DNA of 64,000 nucleotides from Micromonospora sp. PLK6-60. GTDB taxonomy: Bacteria; Actinomycetota; Actinomycetes; Mycobacteriales; Micromonosporaceae. Made by a program: the position numbers and the translations under genes. Every line of letters starts with the position of its first letter. Position 1 is the first letter of the stretch. Shown piece after piece: positions 1 to 8,586 of the stretch. The notes beneath the pieces are model-generated. The model was not told the DNA's origin and searched no databases. It saw nothing but the letters and a program-made list of their open reading frames with translations. The stretch is from positions 1-64,000 of the forward strand of contig NZ_JAIOAA010000021.1 in NCBI RefSeq assembly GCF_019890675.1. The letters run 5' to 3'.

Positions 1-90
1 GGGCGGGGCTGCCCGGGGTGCCGGCGGGGGGGGGGGGGGGGGGGGGGGGCCGGCGGGGGGGGGGGGGGGGGGGGGGGGGCGGGGGGGGCC
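1..90. repeat. Long poly-G tracts separated by CCGGC
   Basis: Three pure G runs stand here: 24 bases (26-49), 25 bases (55-79) and 8 bases (81-88), the first two each preceded by CCGGC. No gene is visible. The position at the window edge, just past the stop codon of the secreted protein gene, and the extreme homogeneity suggest a sequencing or assembly artefact or a slippage-prone tract. It cannot be trusted base by base. Confidence 0.8.
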
Positions 91-120
91 GCCCCCGCCA
101 GCAGGGCTGATCCGGTGCCC

Positions 121-699
121 TTACAGAGCGTTCAGGATCCGGTTGAGCAGCGCGACCAGACCGTTGAGCACGCCACCCAGGCCGCCGGTCGGGCCGTCGA
201 GCAGCCCGGCGACCGCACAGAGCAGGTTGCCGAGCAGGTTGCCCGCGCCCTGGACGGCGGTGATGTCGAGGTTGATCTCGTTGAGCTGGACCCGCAGGCC
301 GAGCAGGTTCAGGTCCAGCGGCCCGAGGTCCAGGTTGAGGATGTCGCAGGTGCCGTTGATGGCGGCCACGGGCACGGTGATCAGCTCCGTCACCGTGCCG
401 AGCGACGCGCCGGCCGAATTCGTCAGGGTGCCGGTGAGCGTGCCGATGGCGGCGAGCTGACCGTTCTGGTTGACGAACCGGGTCGGCGTGAAACTGCCGG
501 CGAAGGTGCCGGTGCCACCGAGCGCGTCGGTGAAGCTACCGGTGACCGGGGTGGTCACCGCCGACGCGGAGGGTGCCGCGGCCGCGGCCTGCGCCGGCTT
601 GCTGGCCGGGGCGGCCTGCGCCACGCCGGTGCTGCCGAGGAACAGGGCGGCACCGGTGCCGAGGGCGACGAGAGTGGTGCCGAAGCGAGTTGCTCGCAT
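121..699 (-). CDS. Secreted protein of unknown function
   Basis: Protein of 192 residues with a clear Sec signal peptide: basic start (MRATR), hydrophobic core about residues 8-23, and an AQA cleavage site near residue 29. The mature part begins with an Ala/Pro-rich stretch. A Leu/Asp/Asn-rich region follows in which polar and hydrophobic residues alternate, suggesting beta structure. Two cysteines (in GTCDIL and LLCAVAG) could form a disulfide. The C-terminal 30 residues are rich in Gly and Leu. The ATG at 699 was chosen because it starts the signal peptide and has a GGAAGG-type ribosome site; a longer reading to 780 would bury the signal. The stop is TAA, uncommon in this GC-rich DNA. I do not recognise an activity. 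It is likely exported and either free or loosely wall-associated. Confidence 0.8.
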   Translation of the reverse strand: MRATRFGTTLVALGTGAALFLGSTGVAQAAPASKPAQAAAAAPSASAVTTPVTGSFTDALGGTGTFAGSFTPTRFVNQNGQLAAIGTLTGTLTNSAGASLGTVTELITVPVAAINGTCDILNLDLGPLDLNLLGLRVQLNEINLDITAVQGAGNLLGNLLCAVAGLLDGPTGGLGGVLNGLVALLNRILNAL

Positions 700-1128
700 G
701 AAATTTCCTTCCTCTCTGGTTGCCTTGCCTGGATGTCGGTACCCCCGGCGTGGGTGATAAACCATGTGAATATTGCTCATCTCGGATCGATTGTGGCCGC
801 TGATCTCGGTCTCCCCGCCCGAGAGCGGGCGACGAGGCGTCGGCCGTCCGGTCGGCGTCGGCTCGTCCGATCGGGCCTATCCGGCGTACGCCGGCTGGGG
901 GACGGAATTCATCTGCCCGTCATGTCGGAAACGTCGGGAGGACTGGAGCGGGCTCCCTGACCCTGCTGTGCTGCTCGTGTCGACCGATCGCGGTACGGAT
1001 GAGAGGCTGTCCCGGGCAGCGTCGTGACCCCCACCGCTGCCAGCCCGTGATCGACCCCTGTCACCGGCGTCCCCCCGCCCGGCGCGGCACCCGCCCGGGC
1101 ATGTGCGCCGAATCTCACGAGGAGTTCC
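700..1128. other. Intergenic region between divergent secreted-protein genes
   Basis: These 429 bases separate two divergent exported proteins and should hold both promoters. An AT-rich patch at 755-790 fits the promoter zone of the leftward gene. A perfect 14-base palindrome lies at 881-894. The nucleotidase has a good GAGGAG ribosome site at about 1118-1123. No small gene is convincing. Confidence 0.6.
881..894. promoter_or_regulatory. Perfect palindrome CCGGCGTACGCCGG
   Basis: A 14-base perfect palindrome in the divergent region between the two secreted-protein genes. It could be an operator for either gene, but no regulator is known and GC-rich palindromes arise easily here. Confidence 0.3.
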
Positions 1129-2877
1129 ATGTCCATCCCCGGGATGCGTCGGGCCACCATCGGCCTGACCGCGCTCGCCGTGACCGCGCTCGGCGCCGTC
1201 ACCGCCGCCCCCGACCAGGCGGAGGCCGGCCCGAAGCCGGTCGACGTCAAGCTGCTCGCCATCAACGACCTGCACGGCAACCTGGAGCCCCCGAACAGCG
1301 CCAGCAGCAGCGGCGTCATCAACGGGGTGCCCGCCGGTGGTGTCGAGTACCTGGCCACCCAGCTCGCCAAGCTGCGCGGCGACTCCAAGAAGGAGCAGAA
1401 GCACACGATCACGGTCGCCGCCGGTGACCTGATCGGCGCCTCGCCGCTGCTCTCCGCCGCCTTCCACGACGAGCCCACCATCGAGTCGCTCAACCTGGCC
1501 GGGCTGGACTTCGCCAGCGTCGGCAACCACGAGTTCGACGAGGGCGCCGCCGAGCTGCTCCGGATCCAGAACGGCGGCTGCCACCCGGTCGACGGCTGCG
1601 CCGACGGCACCCCGTACAAGGGCGCCGAGTTCCAGTACCTCTCCGCGAACGCCTTCAAGACCGAGACCGGCAAGCCGCTGCTGCCGCCGTACGCGGTCAA
1701 GAAGATCGACGGCGTCAAGGTCGGCTTCATCGGGATGACCCTGGAGGGCACCCCGGAGATCGTCAGCCAGCAGGGCGTCGCCGGCCTCACCTTCGCCGAC
1801 GAGGCGGAGACCGCCAACAAGTACGCCCGCGTCCTGCAGGCCCAGGGTGTGCAGAGCATCGTCGTGCTGCTGCACGAGGGTGGCGTGCAGACCACCGGTT
1901 CCGACATCAACGGCTGCGCGGGCTTCTCCGGCCCGATCGTGGACATCGTCAACCGGATGGACCCGGCCATCGACGCGGTGGTCAGCGGGCACACCCACCA
2001 GGCGTACAACTGCGAGGTCAACGGCAAGCTGGTGACCAGCGCCAGCTCGTTCGGCCGCCTGGTCACCGACATCGACCTGTCCATCGACCGCAAGACCGGC
2101 GACGTGCTCACCGCCACGGCGAACAACGTCGTCGTCACCCGGGACGTGGCCAAGGACCCGGCGCAGACCACGCTGATCAACCACTACAAGACGGCGCTCG
2201 GCCCGGTCGCCACCAAGGTGGTCGGCCAGACCACCGAGGCGATCACCAAGACCCCCGAGGTGCTGATCGGCACCGCGCCCTGCGACTACAAGGTGATCAA
2301 GGGGTCCTGCGGTGAGTCCGCGCTGGGCAACGTGATCGCCGACGCGCAGCTCGCCGCCACCGACGACGAGCAGGGCGCGGTCGCCGCCTTCATGAACCCG
2401 GGCGGCGTCCGGGCCGACCTCGACGCCGGCCCGGTCACCTACGAGGAGGCCTTCACCGTCCAGCCGTTCGCCAACAACCTGGTGACGCTGGACCTGACCG
2501 GGGCGCAGCTCTACTGCATGCTGGAGCAGCAGTTCACCGCGGGCCCGACCCTGCTGCCGTCGTCGACCGTCCGCTACGTGGTCGACCTGAACGGCACCAA
2601 CGGCACCACCGCCGACCCGTGCTCGGGCACCCGGATCGTGCGCGGCAGCCTCACCATCGGCGGCGCCGCGGTCACCGCCGACGCCACCTACCGGATCACG
2701 GTGAACAACTTCCTCTCCGGCGGTGGTGACGGCTTCACCGTCCTCACCGGCGGGAAGAACGCGGTCACCGGGGCGATCGACCTGGACGCCTTCGTGGCGT
2801 ACCTGACCGAGAAGTCCCCGATCTCGGCGCCGGCCCTGGACCGGATCCGCACCACGGCCGAGGTTCCGGCCGCCTGA
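1129..2877 (+). CDS. Secreted 5'-nucleotidase / metallophosphatase (UshA-like)
   Basis: Protein of 582 residues. A signal peptide (about residues 1-33) directs export. The N-terminal calcineurin-like metallophosphatase domain (about 40-330) shows the metal ligands: NDLHG at 46-50, GNHEFD at 132-137 and GHTHQ at 287-291. The C-terminal 5'-nucleotidase domain (about 350-555) follows, with NPGGVRAD and the FANNL substrate loop. Family members hydrolyse extracellular nucleotides, UDP-sugars or cyclic nucleotides to nucleosides and phosphate, so phosphate or nucleoside scavenging outside the cell is likely. It ends in a strong hairpin terminator and has a GAGGAG ribosome site six bases before ATG. 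No C-terminal anchor was seen, so it is probably released. Exact substrate cannot be told from sequence. Confidence 0.9.
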   Translation: MSIPGMRRATIGLTALAVTALGAVTAAPDQAEAGPKPVDVKLLAINDLHGNLEPPNSASSSGVINGVPAGGVEYLATQLAKLRGDSKKEQKHTITVAAGDLIGASPLLSAAFHDEPTIESLNLAGLDFASVGNHEFDEGAAELLRIQNGGCHPVDGCADGTPYKGAEFQYLSANAFKTETGKPLLPPYAVKKIDGVKVGFIGMTLEGTPEIVSQQGVAGLTFADEAETANKYARVLQAQGVQSIVVLLHEGGVQTTGSDINGCAGFSGPIVDIVNRMDPAIDAVVSGHTHQAYNCEVNGKLVTSASSFGRLVTDIDLSIDRKTGDVLTATANNVVVTRDVAKDPAQTTLINHYKTALGPVATKVVGQTTEAITKTPEVLIGTAPCDYKVIKGSCGESALGNVIADAQLAATDDEQGAVAAFMNPGGVRADLDAGPVTYEEAFTVQPFANNLVTLDLTGAQLYCMLEQQFTAGPTLLPSSTVRYVVDLNGTNGTTADPCSGTRIVRGSLTIGGAAVTADATYRITVNNFLSGGGDGFTVLTGGKNAVTGAIDLDAFVAYLTEKSPISAPALDRIRTTAEVPAA

Positions 2878-2893
2878 TCCACCGCAACGCCCG

Positions 2894-2927
2894 AACGGGC
2901 CCCGGAGCACCCGCTCCGGGGCCCGTT
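2894..2927 (+). terminator. Hairpin terminator after the 5'-nucleotidase gene
   Basis: A perfect 15-bp stem (2894-2908 with 2913-2927) closes a four-base ACCC loop 16 bases after the stop codon. There is no U tract, as is usual in actinomycetes. Confidence 0.85.
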
Positions 2928-2979
2928 CCACGTCCGCGTCCGCTGTCCCGGCCGACGTCCGCGGCTGGCGCCGGCCGGG

Positions 2980-3296
2980 TCGCGGGATGCGGCGTATCCC
3001 GGCCGAGGATGCCGCGACGTGCGGCATGTCGGCGTGTCGGCTTGGGCCGAGGGCGCCGCGACGTGCGGCATGTGGGCGCGTCCCGGGCCGGGGAGGCCGC
3101 GACTTGCGGCATGTTGGCCTGTCCCGGGGCGGGGGCCGCGATGTGCGGCATGTCGGCCTGTCCCGGGGCGGGGAGGCCGCGACTTGCGGCATGTCGGCCT
3201 GTCCCCGGACGGGGAGGCCGCGATGTGCGGCAGGTCGGCCTGTCCCGGGGCGGGAGGCCGCGGGATGCGGCAGGTCGGCCCGTCCCCGGCGGCCCC
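2980..3296. repeat. Tandem array of about seven to eight imperfect 39-44 bp units
   Basis: Units begin with GCCGCGA at 3011, 3055, 3096, 3135, 3176, 3217 and 3257, with a more diverged copy at about 2980. Each reads roughly GCCGCGAyGTGCGGCATGTC followed by GGCCTGTCCCGGGGCGGGGAG. The leading GCCGC...GCGGC forms a small dyad in every copy. The array fills the gap between two convergent genes, after the nucleotidase terminator. Copies are contiguous with no unique spacers, so it is a minisatellite, not a CRISPR array. No coding function is likely: all frames read as Arg/Gly/Pro-rich noise. Confidence 0.85.
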
Positions 3297-3318
3297 GACC
3301 GGGGCGGGCCGGGTGAGG

Positions 3319-4596
3319 TCAGGCGACGGGGGTCGGGTCGGGCGTGCGGGCGGGTGCCCGGCCGTCCTGGGCCGCGGTGAGCATCGGACGCAGCGACAGG
3401 GCCAGCAGTGAGGCGGCCAGGCAGCCGCCGACCACCAGCGCCACCCAGATCTTGCCGTCCGCCGCGCCGATCAGCGGGCCGGCGGTCACCGGGCCGATCA
3501 CGCCGCTGATGCCGAAGATCATCGAGCTCATCGCGTTGTACCGGCCGCGCAGCTCGTCGGTGGCGAGCGCGTTGGTCAGCGCCGGCATCACCGGCGAGAG
3601 CATCGTCTCGCCGAACCCGAAGATCATCGCGCAGGCCACCACCGCGAGGGCAGCGAGCAGCGCGTGCTCCGGCCCGACCAGGCCGGCCACGCCGAGCACC
3701 AGCCAGGCCGCCGCGAAGAACCCGCCCACGGCGGCCAGCGCCCCGGTGCGGCTGCGCCCCTCGAGGTGCCGGAGCACCAGCAGCTGGGCCAGCACGATCA
3801 TCATGGTGTTGGCGGCCAGCCCCCAGGCCACCACCCGGGGACTGACCTCGGCCACCCGGATGGCGAACGCGGTGAAGCCGACCTCGACCTGCGCGTACCC
3901 GCAGGTGGTCAGGACCAGGCCGAAGATCACCAGCCGGCGGAACGGGCGGTCCCGCAGCACGGTCAGGTAGCCGCCCGCGGAAGCCTGCCCGTCGGTCGCC
4001 CCGGCGGCGACCAGCCGGTGACCGACCCCGGGCAGGCTCAGCAGGATCAGCGCCGGCACCAGGTAGGTCACCGCGTCCAGCAGGTAGATGAGCTGGAAGG
4101 TGGCCGGCCGGGCGATGTCCACGATCGCCCCGGAGGTCAGCCCGCCGATGCCGATGCCGAGGTTGAGCAGGGCGAAGTTCAACCCGTACACCCGCTGCCG
4201 CTCGCCAGCGTCGGTGAGCGAGGCGAGGATGGTGTTCTGGCCCGACCAGATCGCCGAGCCGCCCACCGCCATCACCGTGGCCACCAGGAACGCCGACGCC
4301 GTCGAGTCGACAAGCGCCAGCGCGCCGGTGCCCGCCGCCTCGATCAGCAGGCAGGGCAGCACCACCCGGCGCGCGCCGAACCGGTCGATAAGCGTGCCGC
4401 CCAGCGGCGACAGGGCCAGGGTGACCGCGCCGTACCAACCGATGACCAGCCCGGCCCGTGGGTCGGAGAGACCGCGCACGTCGGTCAGGTAGATGAAGAG
4501 GAACGGCAGGGTCAGGCCCCGGCCGATCGCCGAGAGCAGGGTGCCGACCAGGATCCGGCGGGCTTCCGGACGGCGGGGCAGGGCGCGACGCAGCAT
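3319..4596 (-). CDS. Major facilitator superfamily transporter
   Basis: Protein of 425 residues that is hydrophobic throughout, fitting twelve membrane helices. The loop after helix 2 reads GGTLIDRFGARR, the MFS signature GxxxDRxGxR, at about residues 72-83. Proline and glycine patterning in helix 4-5 (WSGQNTILASL) is also typical of drug/proton antiporters. Probable role: proton-coupled export of small molecules or drugs across the cytoplasmic membrane. The substrate is unknown. It stands alone, convergent with the nucleotidase gene across the repeat array and divergent from the next gene. Confidence 0.85.
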   Translation of the reverse strand: MLRRALPRRPEARRILVGTLLSAIGRGLTLPFLFIYLTDVRGLSDPRAGLVIGWYGAVTLALSPLGGTLIDRFGARRVVLPCLLIEAAGTGALALVDSTASAFLVATVMAVGGSAIWSGQNTILASLTDAGERQRVYGLNFALLNLGIGIGGLTSGAIVDIARPATFQLIYLLDAVTYLVPALILLSLPGVGHRLVAAGATDGQASAGGYLTVLRDRPFRRLVIFGLVLTTCGYAQVEVGFTAFAIRVAEVSPRVVAWGLAANTMMIVLAQLLVLRHLEGRSRTGALAAVGGFFAAAWLVLGVAGLVGPEHALLAALAVVACAMIFGFGETMLSPVMPALTNALATDELRGRYNAMSSMIFGISGVIGPVTAGPLIGAADGKIWVALVVGGCLAASLLALSLRPMLTAAQDGRAPARTPDPTPVA

Positions 4597-4717
4597 GGCT
4601 CGGATTCTCTTCGTACGGTGTGACAGGCCGCGACCCCATTACGGCGGGCGTACGCTGTCGCCGACCGCGACGTGACCGAGCACACGGACCGTCGGTGCGG
4701 TCTGGAATGCTGGACCG

Positions 4718-5191
4718 GTGACCGTGACCTGGCGCCACCTGCCCGCCCCGGCCCGCGAGATCGCGGTCTCCGCCGAGGAGGCGGTGGCCGCCGCGCGAAC
4801 CCGGGACACCGCGGCGTACGAACCGGCGGTCGCCCGGCTCGCCGCCACCGACCGCGCCGGTCTGGTCCTCGGCGCGGTGGTACGGCTGCTGCTGGAGGAA
4901 ACCAACCCCGACGGTCTGGCCGGCGACGACGTGCGGCGGGTGCTGGAACGCTGCGTCCGGGGCGCCGCGCAGTGGCGGGCGGACGTCGACCCGCACGTGG
5001 TGCTGGTGCTGCTCGCCTCCGCCCTCGGCGTGTACGACCCGGGCGACGACGACGCCCCGCCCGACCCGGCCGCGATCGCCCGGCACGCGCCGCTGCTGGT
5101 GGCCGACCTGCTCGCCGCGTCGGGCCGCCCGCTGGACGGCTACCTGGACGCGGCCTTCGCCGAGGTCGCCCGCACCGAGCTGCACGACTGA
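4718..5191 (+). CDS. Conserved hypothetical protein
   Basis: Protein of 157 residues, acidic and alpha-helical in appearance with many Ala, Arg and Asp. No signal peptide, membrane segment or known motif was seen. Hydrophobic helices occur at RAGLVLGAVVRLLLEE and HVVLVLLASALGVY, suggesting a compact helical bundle. The GTG at 4718 has no good ribosome site; a weak -10-like AATGCT sits six bases upstream, so the mRNA may be leaderless. The gene is divergent from the MFS transporter and ends 19 bases from a convergent glycosyltransferase. I do not recognise the family. Confidence 0.6.
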   Translation: MTVTWRHLPAPAREIAVSAEEAVAAARTRDTAAYEPAVARLAATDRAGLVLGAVVRLLLEETNPDGLAGDDVRRVLERCVRGAAQWRADVDPHVVLVLLASALGVYDPGDDDAPPDPAAIARHAPLLVADLLAASGRPLDGYLDAAFAEVARTELHD

Positions 5192-5194
5192 ATC

Positions 5195-5210
5195 CGGTCG
5201 GCGCCGACCG
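5195..5210. terminator. Palindrome between convergent genes
   Basis: The 16-base perfect palindrome CGGTCGGCGCCGACCG fills the gap between the hypothetical gene and the convergent glycosyltransferase. It may act as a short bidirectional terminator, although the stem is brief. Confidence 0.35.
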
Positions 5211-6521
5211 TCACCGCGGGCTCGGCTCCGCCGCGCCGGCCAGCAGGTTCTCGATCAGATCGCCGGCCGCCGCCGGACCGCCGGCGGCGGTGAGCGCGGC
5301 GCCCAGCTCACCGGCCCGGGCCCGGAACCGCTGCTCGCCCAGCACCCGCTCGACCGCGCCCCGGACCTTGGCCGCGGCGGGCCGGCCGGTGCGGAGGTCG
5401 AGCCCGACGCCCGACCAGGCGACCCGCCGGGCGACCTCCGGCTTGTCCAGCGAGTCACCGGCCACCACCAGCGGCACCCCGGCCTGCACCGCGCCGAGCA
5501 CCCCACCCCAGCCGCCGTTGGTGACCATCACGTCGACCAGCGGGAGCAGCAGGTCGTGCGGCAGGAAGGGCGCGACGCGGGCGTTGTCCGGCAGCCCACC
5601 CAGGGTGGCGGCCGACGTGCGACCGGTGGTCGCCACCACCAACGCCGGATGCCCGGCCAGCCCGTCGATCGCCGGCCGGAGCAGGTCGGCGGGGTCGACG
5701 TCGAGGGTGCCCTGGGTGACGTGCACGACGGGCCGGCCGGCGGCCCGCGCCGCCGCCAACTCCGGCCACCAGGACGGCAGCTCCCGCGTCGCGGCCGGCC
5801 CCGGCGGCGGGGCGAGCCGCCCGACGAACCGCACCTGCCCGGGCAGGTCGCTACGGGGATACTCCAGCCCCGGCACCCCCTGCGCCAGCACCAGGTACGG
5901 CGAGTACAGGCCCTCCAGGCCGGCGGCCGGCGCCGGCCCGAGCCCCACCTCGGCGCGCGCCCGGTCCAGGCGCGGGTTGATGAACCGGCGCTGCGCGAGC
6001 CGCACCAGGTGGCGCAGCACGGCGTCCCGGACCCGGGCCACCGGGCTGCCGGACGGCGGGAACGGCAGGCCCGACGGGGCCAGGTCCCGGCTCGGGATGG
6101 TCAGGGGGGTCACCGCCACCGACACCCACGGCAGGCCGAGCCGTTCCCCGGCGAGCGCCCCGCCGAAGGCGAGCTGGTCGGCGACGATCAGGTCGAACGG
6201 CTCCCGGTGGGCCACGTCGAGCAGGTCCCGTGCCTGGCCGGCAGCGGTGCCGAGCAGCACCTGCTCGACGTTGGCCTTGCCGCCGCGCATGCCTTTGCCG
6301 TCGCCGACCTCGGGAAACGTGGCGGCCAGGTCGCTGTCGTCGAAATCCCGCGCGGCGCGCCACGACGTCCACTCGGCACCCGCGCCGACGAACCGGTCAC
6401 GGTATTTGTGCCCCGAGTGGGCGACCACCCGGTGCCCGCGCCGGCGCAGCTCGGCGGTGAGCGCCGACAGCGGTCCGACATGCCCCGCGAACGGCATCGA
6501 CGTCAACAAGATCCGGGCCAT
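5211..6521 (-). CDS. MGT/UGT-type glycosyltransferase (GT1 family)
   Basis: Protein of 436 residues with the two-domain GT-B layout of macrolide glycosyltransferases. The N-terminal half opens with MARILLTSMPFAGHVGPLSAL, where the conserved catalytic-site His of FAGHV (about residue 14) lies. The C-terminal nucleotide-sugar domain has HVTQGT, FLPHDLLLPLVDVMVTNGG and AGVPLVVAGDSLDKPEVA. Such enzymes move a sugar from an NDP-sugar to a lipid, antibiotic or flavonoid-like acceptor in the cytoplasm. There is no signal peptide. The start has a GAGGAGG ribosome site. No aglycone-producing genes are nearby, so xenobiotic inactivation or modification of a membrane lipid is possible; the neighbouring antiporter does not settle it. 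Confidence 0.85.
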   Translation of the reverse strand: MARILLTSMPFAGHVGPLSALTAELRRRGHRVVAHSGHKYRDRFVGAGAEWTSWRAARDFDDSDLAATFPEVGDGKGMRGGKANVEQVLLGTAAGQARDLLDVAHREPFDLIVADQLAFGGALAGERLGLPWVSVAVTPLTIPSRDLAPSGLPFPPSGSPVARVRDAVLRHLVRLAQRRFINPRLDRARAEVGLGPAPAAGLEGLYSPYLVLAQGVPGLEYPRSDLPGQVRFVGRLAPPPGPAATRELPSWWPELAAARAAGRPVVHVTQGTLDVDPADLLRPAIDGLAGHPALVVATTGRTSAATLGGLPDNARVAPFLPHDLLLPLVDVMVTNGGWGGVLGAVQAGVPLVVAGDSLDKPEVARRVAWSGVGLDLRTGRPAAAKVRGAVERVLGEQRFRARAGELGAALTAAGGPAAAGDLIENLLAGAAEPSPR

Positions 6522-6605
6522 CTGGCCTCCTCGACGTTCGGTCGCGCTGTCCCGCGCGGCTTCCCTCGACAGCCTCCATTGTGGCCGGTGCGAGAGGTCC
6601 GGCGG

Positions 6606-7712
6606 TCACGGGCTGGCGGCGAGGAACACGAAGGCGGCCATCAGCACCAGATGCACCCCGCCCTGGAGCAGGGTCGCCCGGCCCGGGACCACGGTCAACA
6701 CGCCGGCCACCACGGTCAGCGCGAGCAGCGCCATCTGGGTGCCGCCCAGGCCGAGCAGCAGCGGCCCCTCCAGCCAGATCGACAGCAGCGCGATCGCCGG
6801 GATGGTCAGACCGATGCTCGCCATCGCCGAGCCGAGCGCCAGGTTGAGGCTGATCTGCACCCGGTTGCGGCGGGCCGCGCGGGCGGCGGCCAGCGTCTCC
6901 GGCAGCAGCACCAGCAGGGCGATGATCACGCCGACGAACGACTGGGGCAGGTTGGCCGCCTGGACGCCCGCCTCGATCGCCGGGGAGACCGTCTTGGCGT
7001 CGCCCACCACCGCCACCAGCGCCACCAGCAGCAGGATCAGGCTGAACAGGGCGGCCCGGTTGGTCGGCGGGTCGGCGTGCCCGTCGCCGTCGGCGTCGAC
7101 CGGACCGCCCTCGGCGTTGACCGGCAGGAAGTAGTCGCGGTGCCGGCCGGTCTGCACCATCACGAACAACCCGTACAGCGCCAGCGACGCGACGGCGGCG
7201 AAGGCGAGCTGGGGCGGGGAGAACTCCGGGCCGGTCCGGCTGGTGGTGAAGGTCGGCACCACCAGGCTCAGCGTCGCCAGGGTGGCCACCGTGGCCAGCG
7301 CCCCACCGGTGCCCTCCGGGTTGAACACCGCCACCCGTTGCCGCAGCGCCCCGAGCAGCAGGGACAGGCCGAGGATGCCGTTGCAGGTGATCATCACGGC
7401 GGCGAACACGGTGTCCCGGGCCAGCGACTGGGTCTCCTTCCCACCGCTGATCATCAGGGTCACGATCAGGGCCACCTCGATGACCGTCACGGCGACCGCG
7501 AGCACCAGCGACCCGAACGGCTCGCCCACCTTGTGGGCGACCACCTCGGCGTGGTGGACCGCCGCGAGCACCGCGCCGGCGAGCAGGGCGGCGACCACCG
7601 GAACCAGATAACCGGGAAGTTCCCGACCCCAGGTGAGAACGAGGATCAGCACCGCGAGTACGGGCGCGACCGTGCTCCAGTCGGCGAGGCGGGGGCGGGT
7701 CAGGGCGGACAT
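6606..7712 (-). CDS. chaA: Calcium/proton (or sodium/proton) antiporter, ChaA-like
   Basis: Protein of 368 residues with about eleven hydrophobic segments. Two acidic inverted repeats characteristic of the Ca2+/cation antiporter superfamily are visible: FGSLVLAVAVTVIEVALI near residue 65-85 and LPQSFVGVIIALLVLLPETLAA near residue 255-275, each carrying the acidic ion-binding Glu. A cytoplasmic loop (about residues 178-200) is Asp/Gly-rich. The likely role is export of Ca2+ or Na+/K+ in exchange for protons. The ATG at 7712 has no Shine-Dalgarno sequence but a CAGGCT box exactly six bases upstream. It lies 84 bases upstream of the glycosyltransferase on the same strand. Confidence 0.8.
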   Translation of the reverse strand: MSALTRPRLADWSTVAPVLAVLILVLTWGRELPGYLVPVVAALLAGAVLAAVHHAEVVAHKVGEPFGSLVLAVAVTVIEVALIVTLMISGGKETQSLARDTVFAAVMITCNGILGLSLLLGALRQRVAVFNPEGTGGALATVATLATLSLVVPTFTTSRTGPEFSPPQLAFAAVASLALYGLFVMVQTGRHRDYFLPVNAEGGPVDADGDGHADPPTNRAALFSLILLLVALVAVVGDAKTVSPAIEAGVQAANLPQSFVGVIIALLVLLPETLAAARAARRNRVQISLNLALGSAMASIGLTIPAIALLSIWLEGPLLLGLGGTQMALLALTVVAGVLTVVPGRATLLQGGVHLVLMAAFVFLAASP

Positions 7713-7718
7713 GCGCTA

Positions 7719-7724
7719 AGCCTG
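7719..7724 (-). promoter_or_regulatory. -10 box (CAGGCT) for a leaderless antiporter mRNA
   Basis: CAGGCT occupies -12 to -7 relative to the ATG at 7712. The same hexamer precedes the cupin and TetR genes at similar distances. Confidence 0.5.
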
Positions 7725-7759
7725 CCAGGAAAAGTCGATCAACCGCCCGTGACCTTTCT

Positions 7760-7796
7760 CCTTCCGACCGTTACGGGGTCCCCCATGATCGGAAGG
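7760..7796. promoter_or_regulatory. Inverted repeat CCTTCCGA-N21-TCGGAAGG
   Basis: Perfect eight-base arms (7760-7767, 7789-7796) lie between the divergent antiporter and hydrolase genes. It could be an operator or a hairpin; no partner is known. Confidence 0.3.
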
Positions 7797-7849
7797 GTGG
7801 CCCCGGGCGACCGTTTCGGGGGGTGGCACGCCCCTGCTACCCAGGAGCC

Positions 7850-8572
7850 ATGGAGACGATCGTGCTGCTGCCGTCCCTCTGCGCCACCAGCCGGGTGTGG
7901 CACCGCCAGGTCGAGGCGCTCGGCGAGCGGTACGCGGTGCTGACGCCCGACCTGCCGGGGCACGGCGACAACCCGGGCCCGTTCAGCTTCGACCGGGCCG
8001 TCGCCGACCTCGGTGCCCTGCTGGACCGTACGCCCGGTCCGGTGCACCTGGTCGGCCTGTCGCTCTCCGCGACGGTGGCGGTGCTCACCTGCCTGGCCCG
8101 GCCGGAGGGGGTCCGCAGCCTGGTGCTCTCCGGGGGCGTCCCCGGTCCGGTGGCCGCGCTGGCGGTGCAACGCGCGGTCGCCGCGGTCACCCCCGAGCGG
8201 GTCATCGTGCGCTCCGCCGTACGCGTGCTCGCCCCGACCATCACCTGGATGCCGCCGCCGCAGCGGCAACGGACCCTCACCGAGGCCGCCGAGGACTTCC
8301 GCACCACCGGCCGGCGCACCTACCTGGCCGCGCTGCGCGAGCTGGCCCGTACCGACCTGCGGCCCCGGCTGCCCCAGGTGGCGGTGCCGACGCTGGTGCT
8401 GTGCGGCTCGCGGGACCGGGTCAACCTGCCCGGCGCGCGGCAACTGGCCGCCGGCATCCCGCAGGCCCGGCTGGAGGTGGTGCCGGACGTGGGACACCTC
8501 TGGCAGCTGGAACGACCGGACCTGTTCTCCCGTACGGTCGCCGGTTTCGTCGACGAGGTCGCGGGCGCCTGA
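7850..8572 (+). CDS. Alpha/beta-hydrolase
   Basis: Protein of 240 residues with the alpha/beta-hydrolase fold. The nucleophile elbow is GLSLS (Ser in the middle), preceded by the oxyanion region LLPSLCATSRVW and the strand-4 motif LTPDLPGHGDN. The acid is probably Asp in CGSRDRVN, and the catalytic His is in DVGHLWQLE. This resembles 3-oxoadipate enol-lactonases and general esterases; the substrate is unknown. The ATG at 7850 was chosen over one nine codons upstream because it starts strand 1 directly and follows AGGAG, though at very short spacing. It is convergent with the cupin gene, 14 bases apart. Confidence 0.8.
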   Translation: METIVLLPSLCATSRVWHRQVEALGERYAVLTPDLPGHGDNPGPFSFDRAVADLGALLDRTPGPVHLVGLSLSATVAVLTCLARPEGVRSLVLSGGVPGPVAALAVQRAVAAVTPERVIVRSAVRVLAPTITWMPPPQRQRTLTEAAEDFRTTGRRTYLAALRELARTDLRPRLPQVAVPTLVLCGSRDRVNLPGARQLAAGIPQARLEVVPDVGHLWQLERPDLFSRTVAGFVDEVAGA

Positions 8573-8586
8573 CCCGCGCCCCCCGA

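Noticed and set aside
877..3192. 771-residue open frame antisense to the 5'-nucleotidase
   Set aside because: Repetitive Asp/Val/Gly/Arg sequence without any domain, opposite a well-supported gene; a shadow of the coding strand.
2980..3296. CRISPR-like array
   Set aside because: The units are contiguous, imperfect and have no unique spacers, and no cas gene is near. It is a tandem minisatellite.
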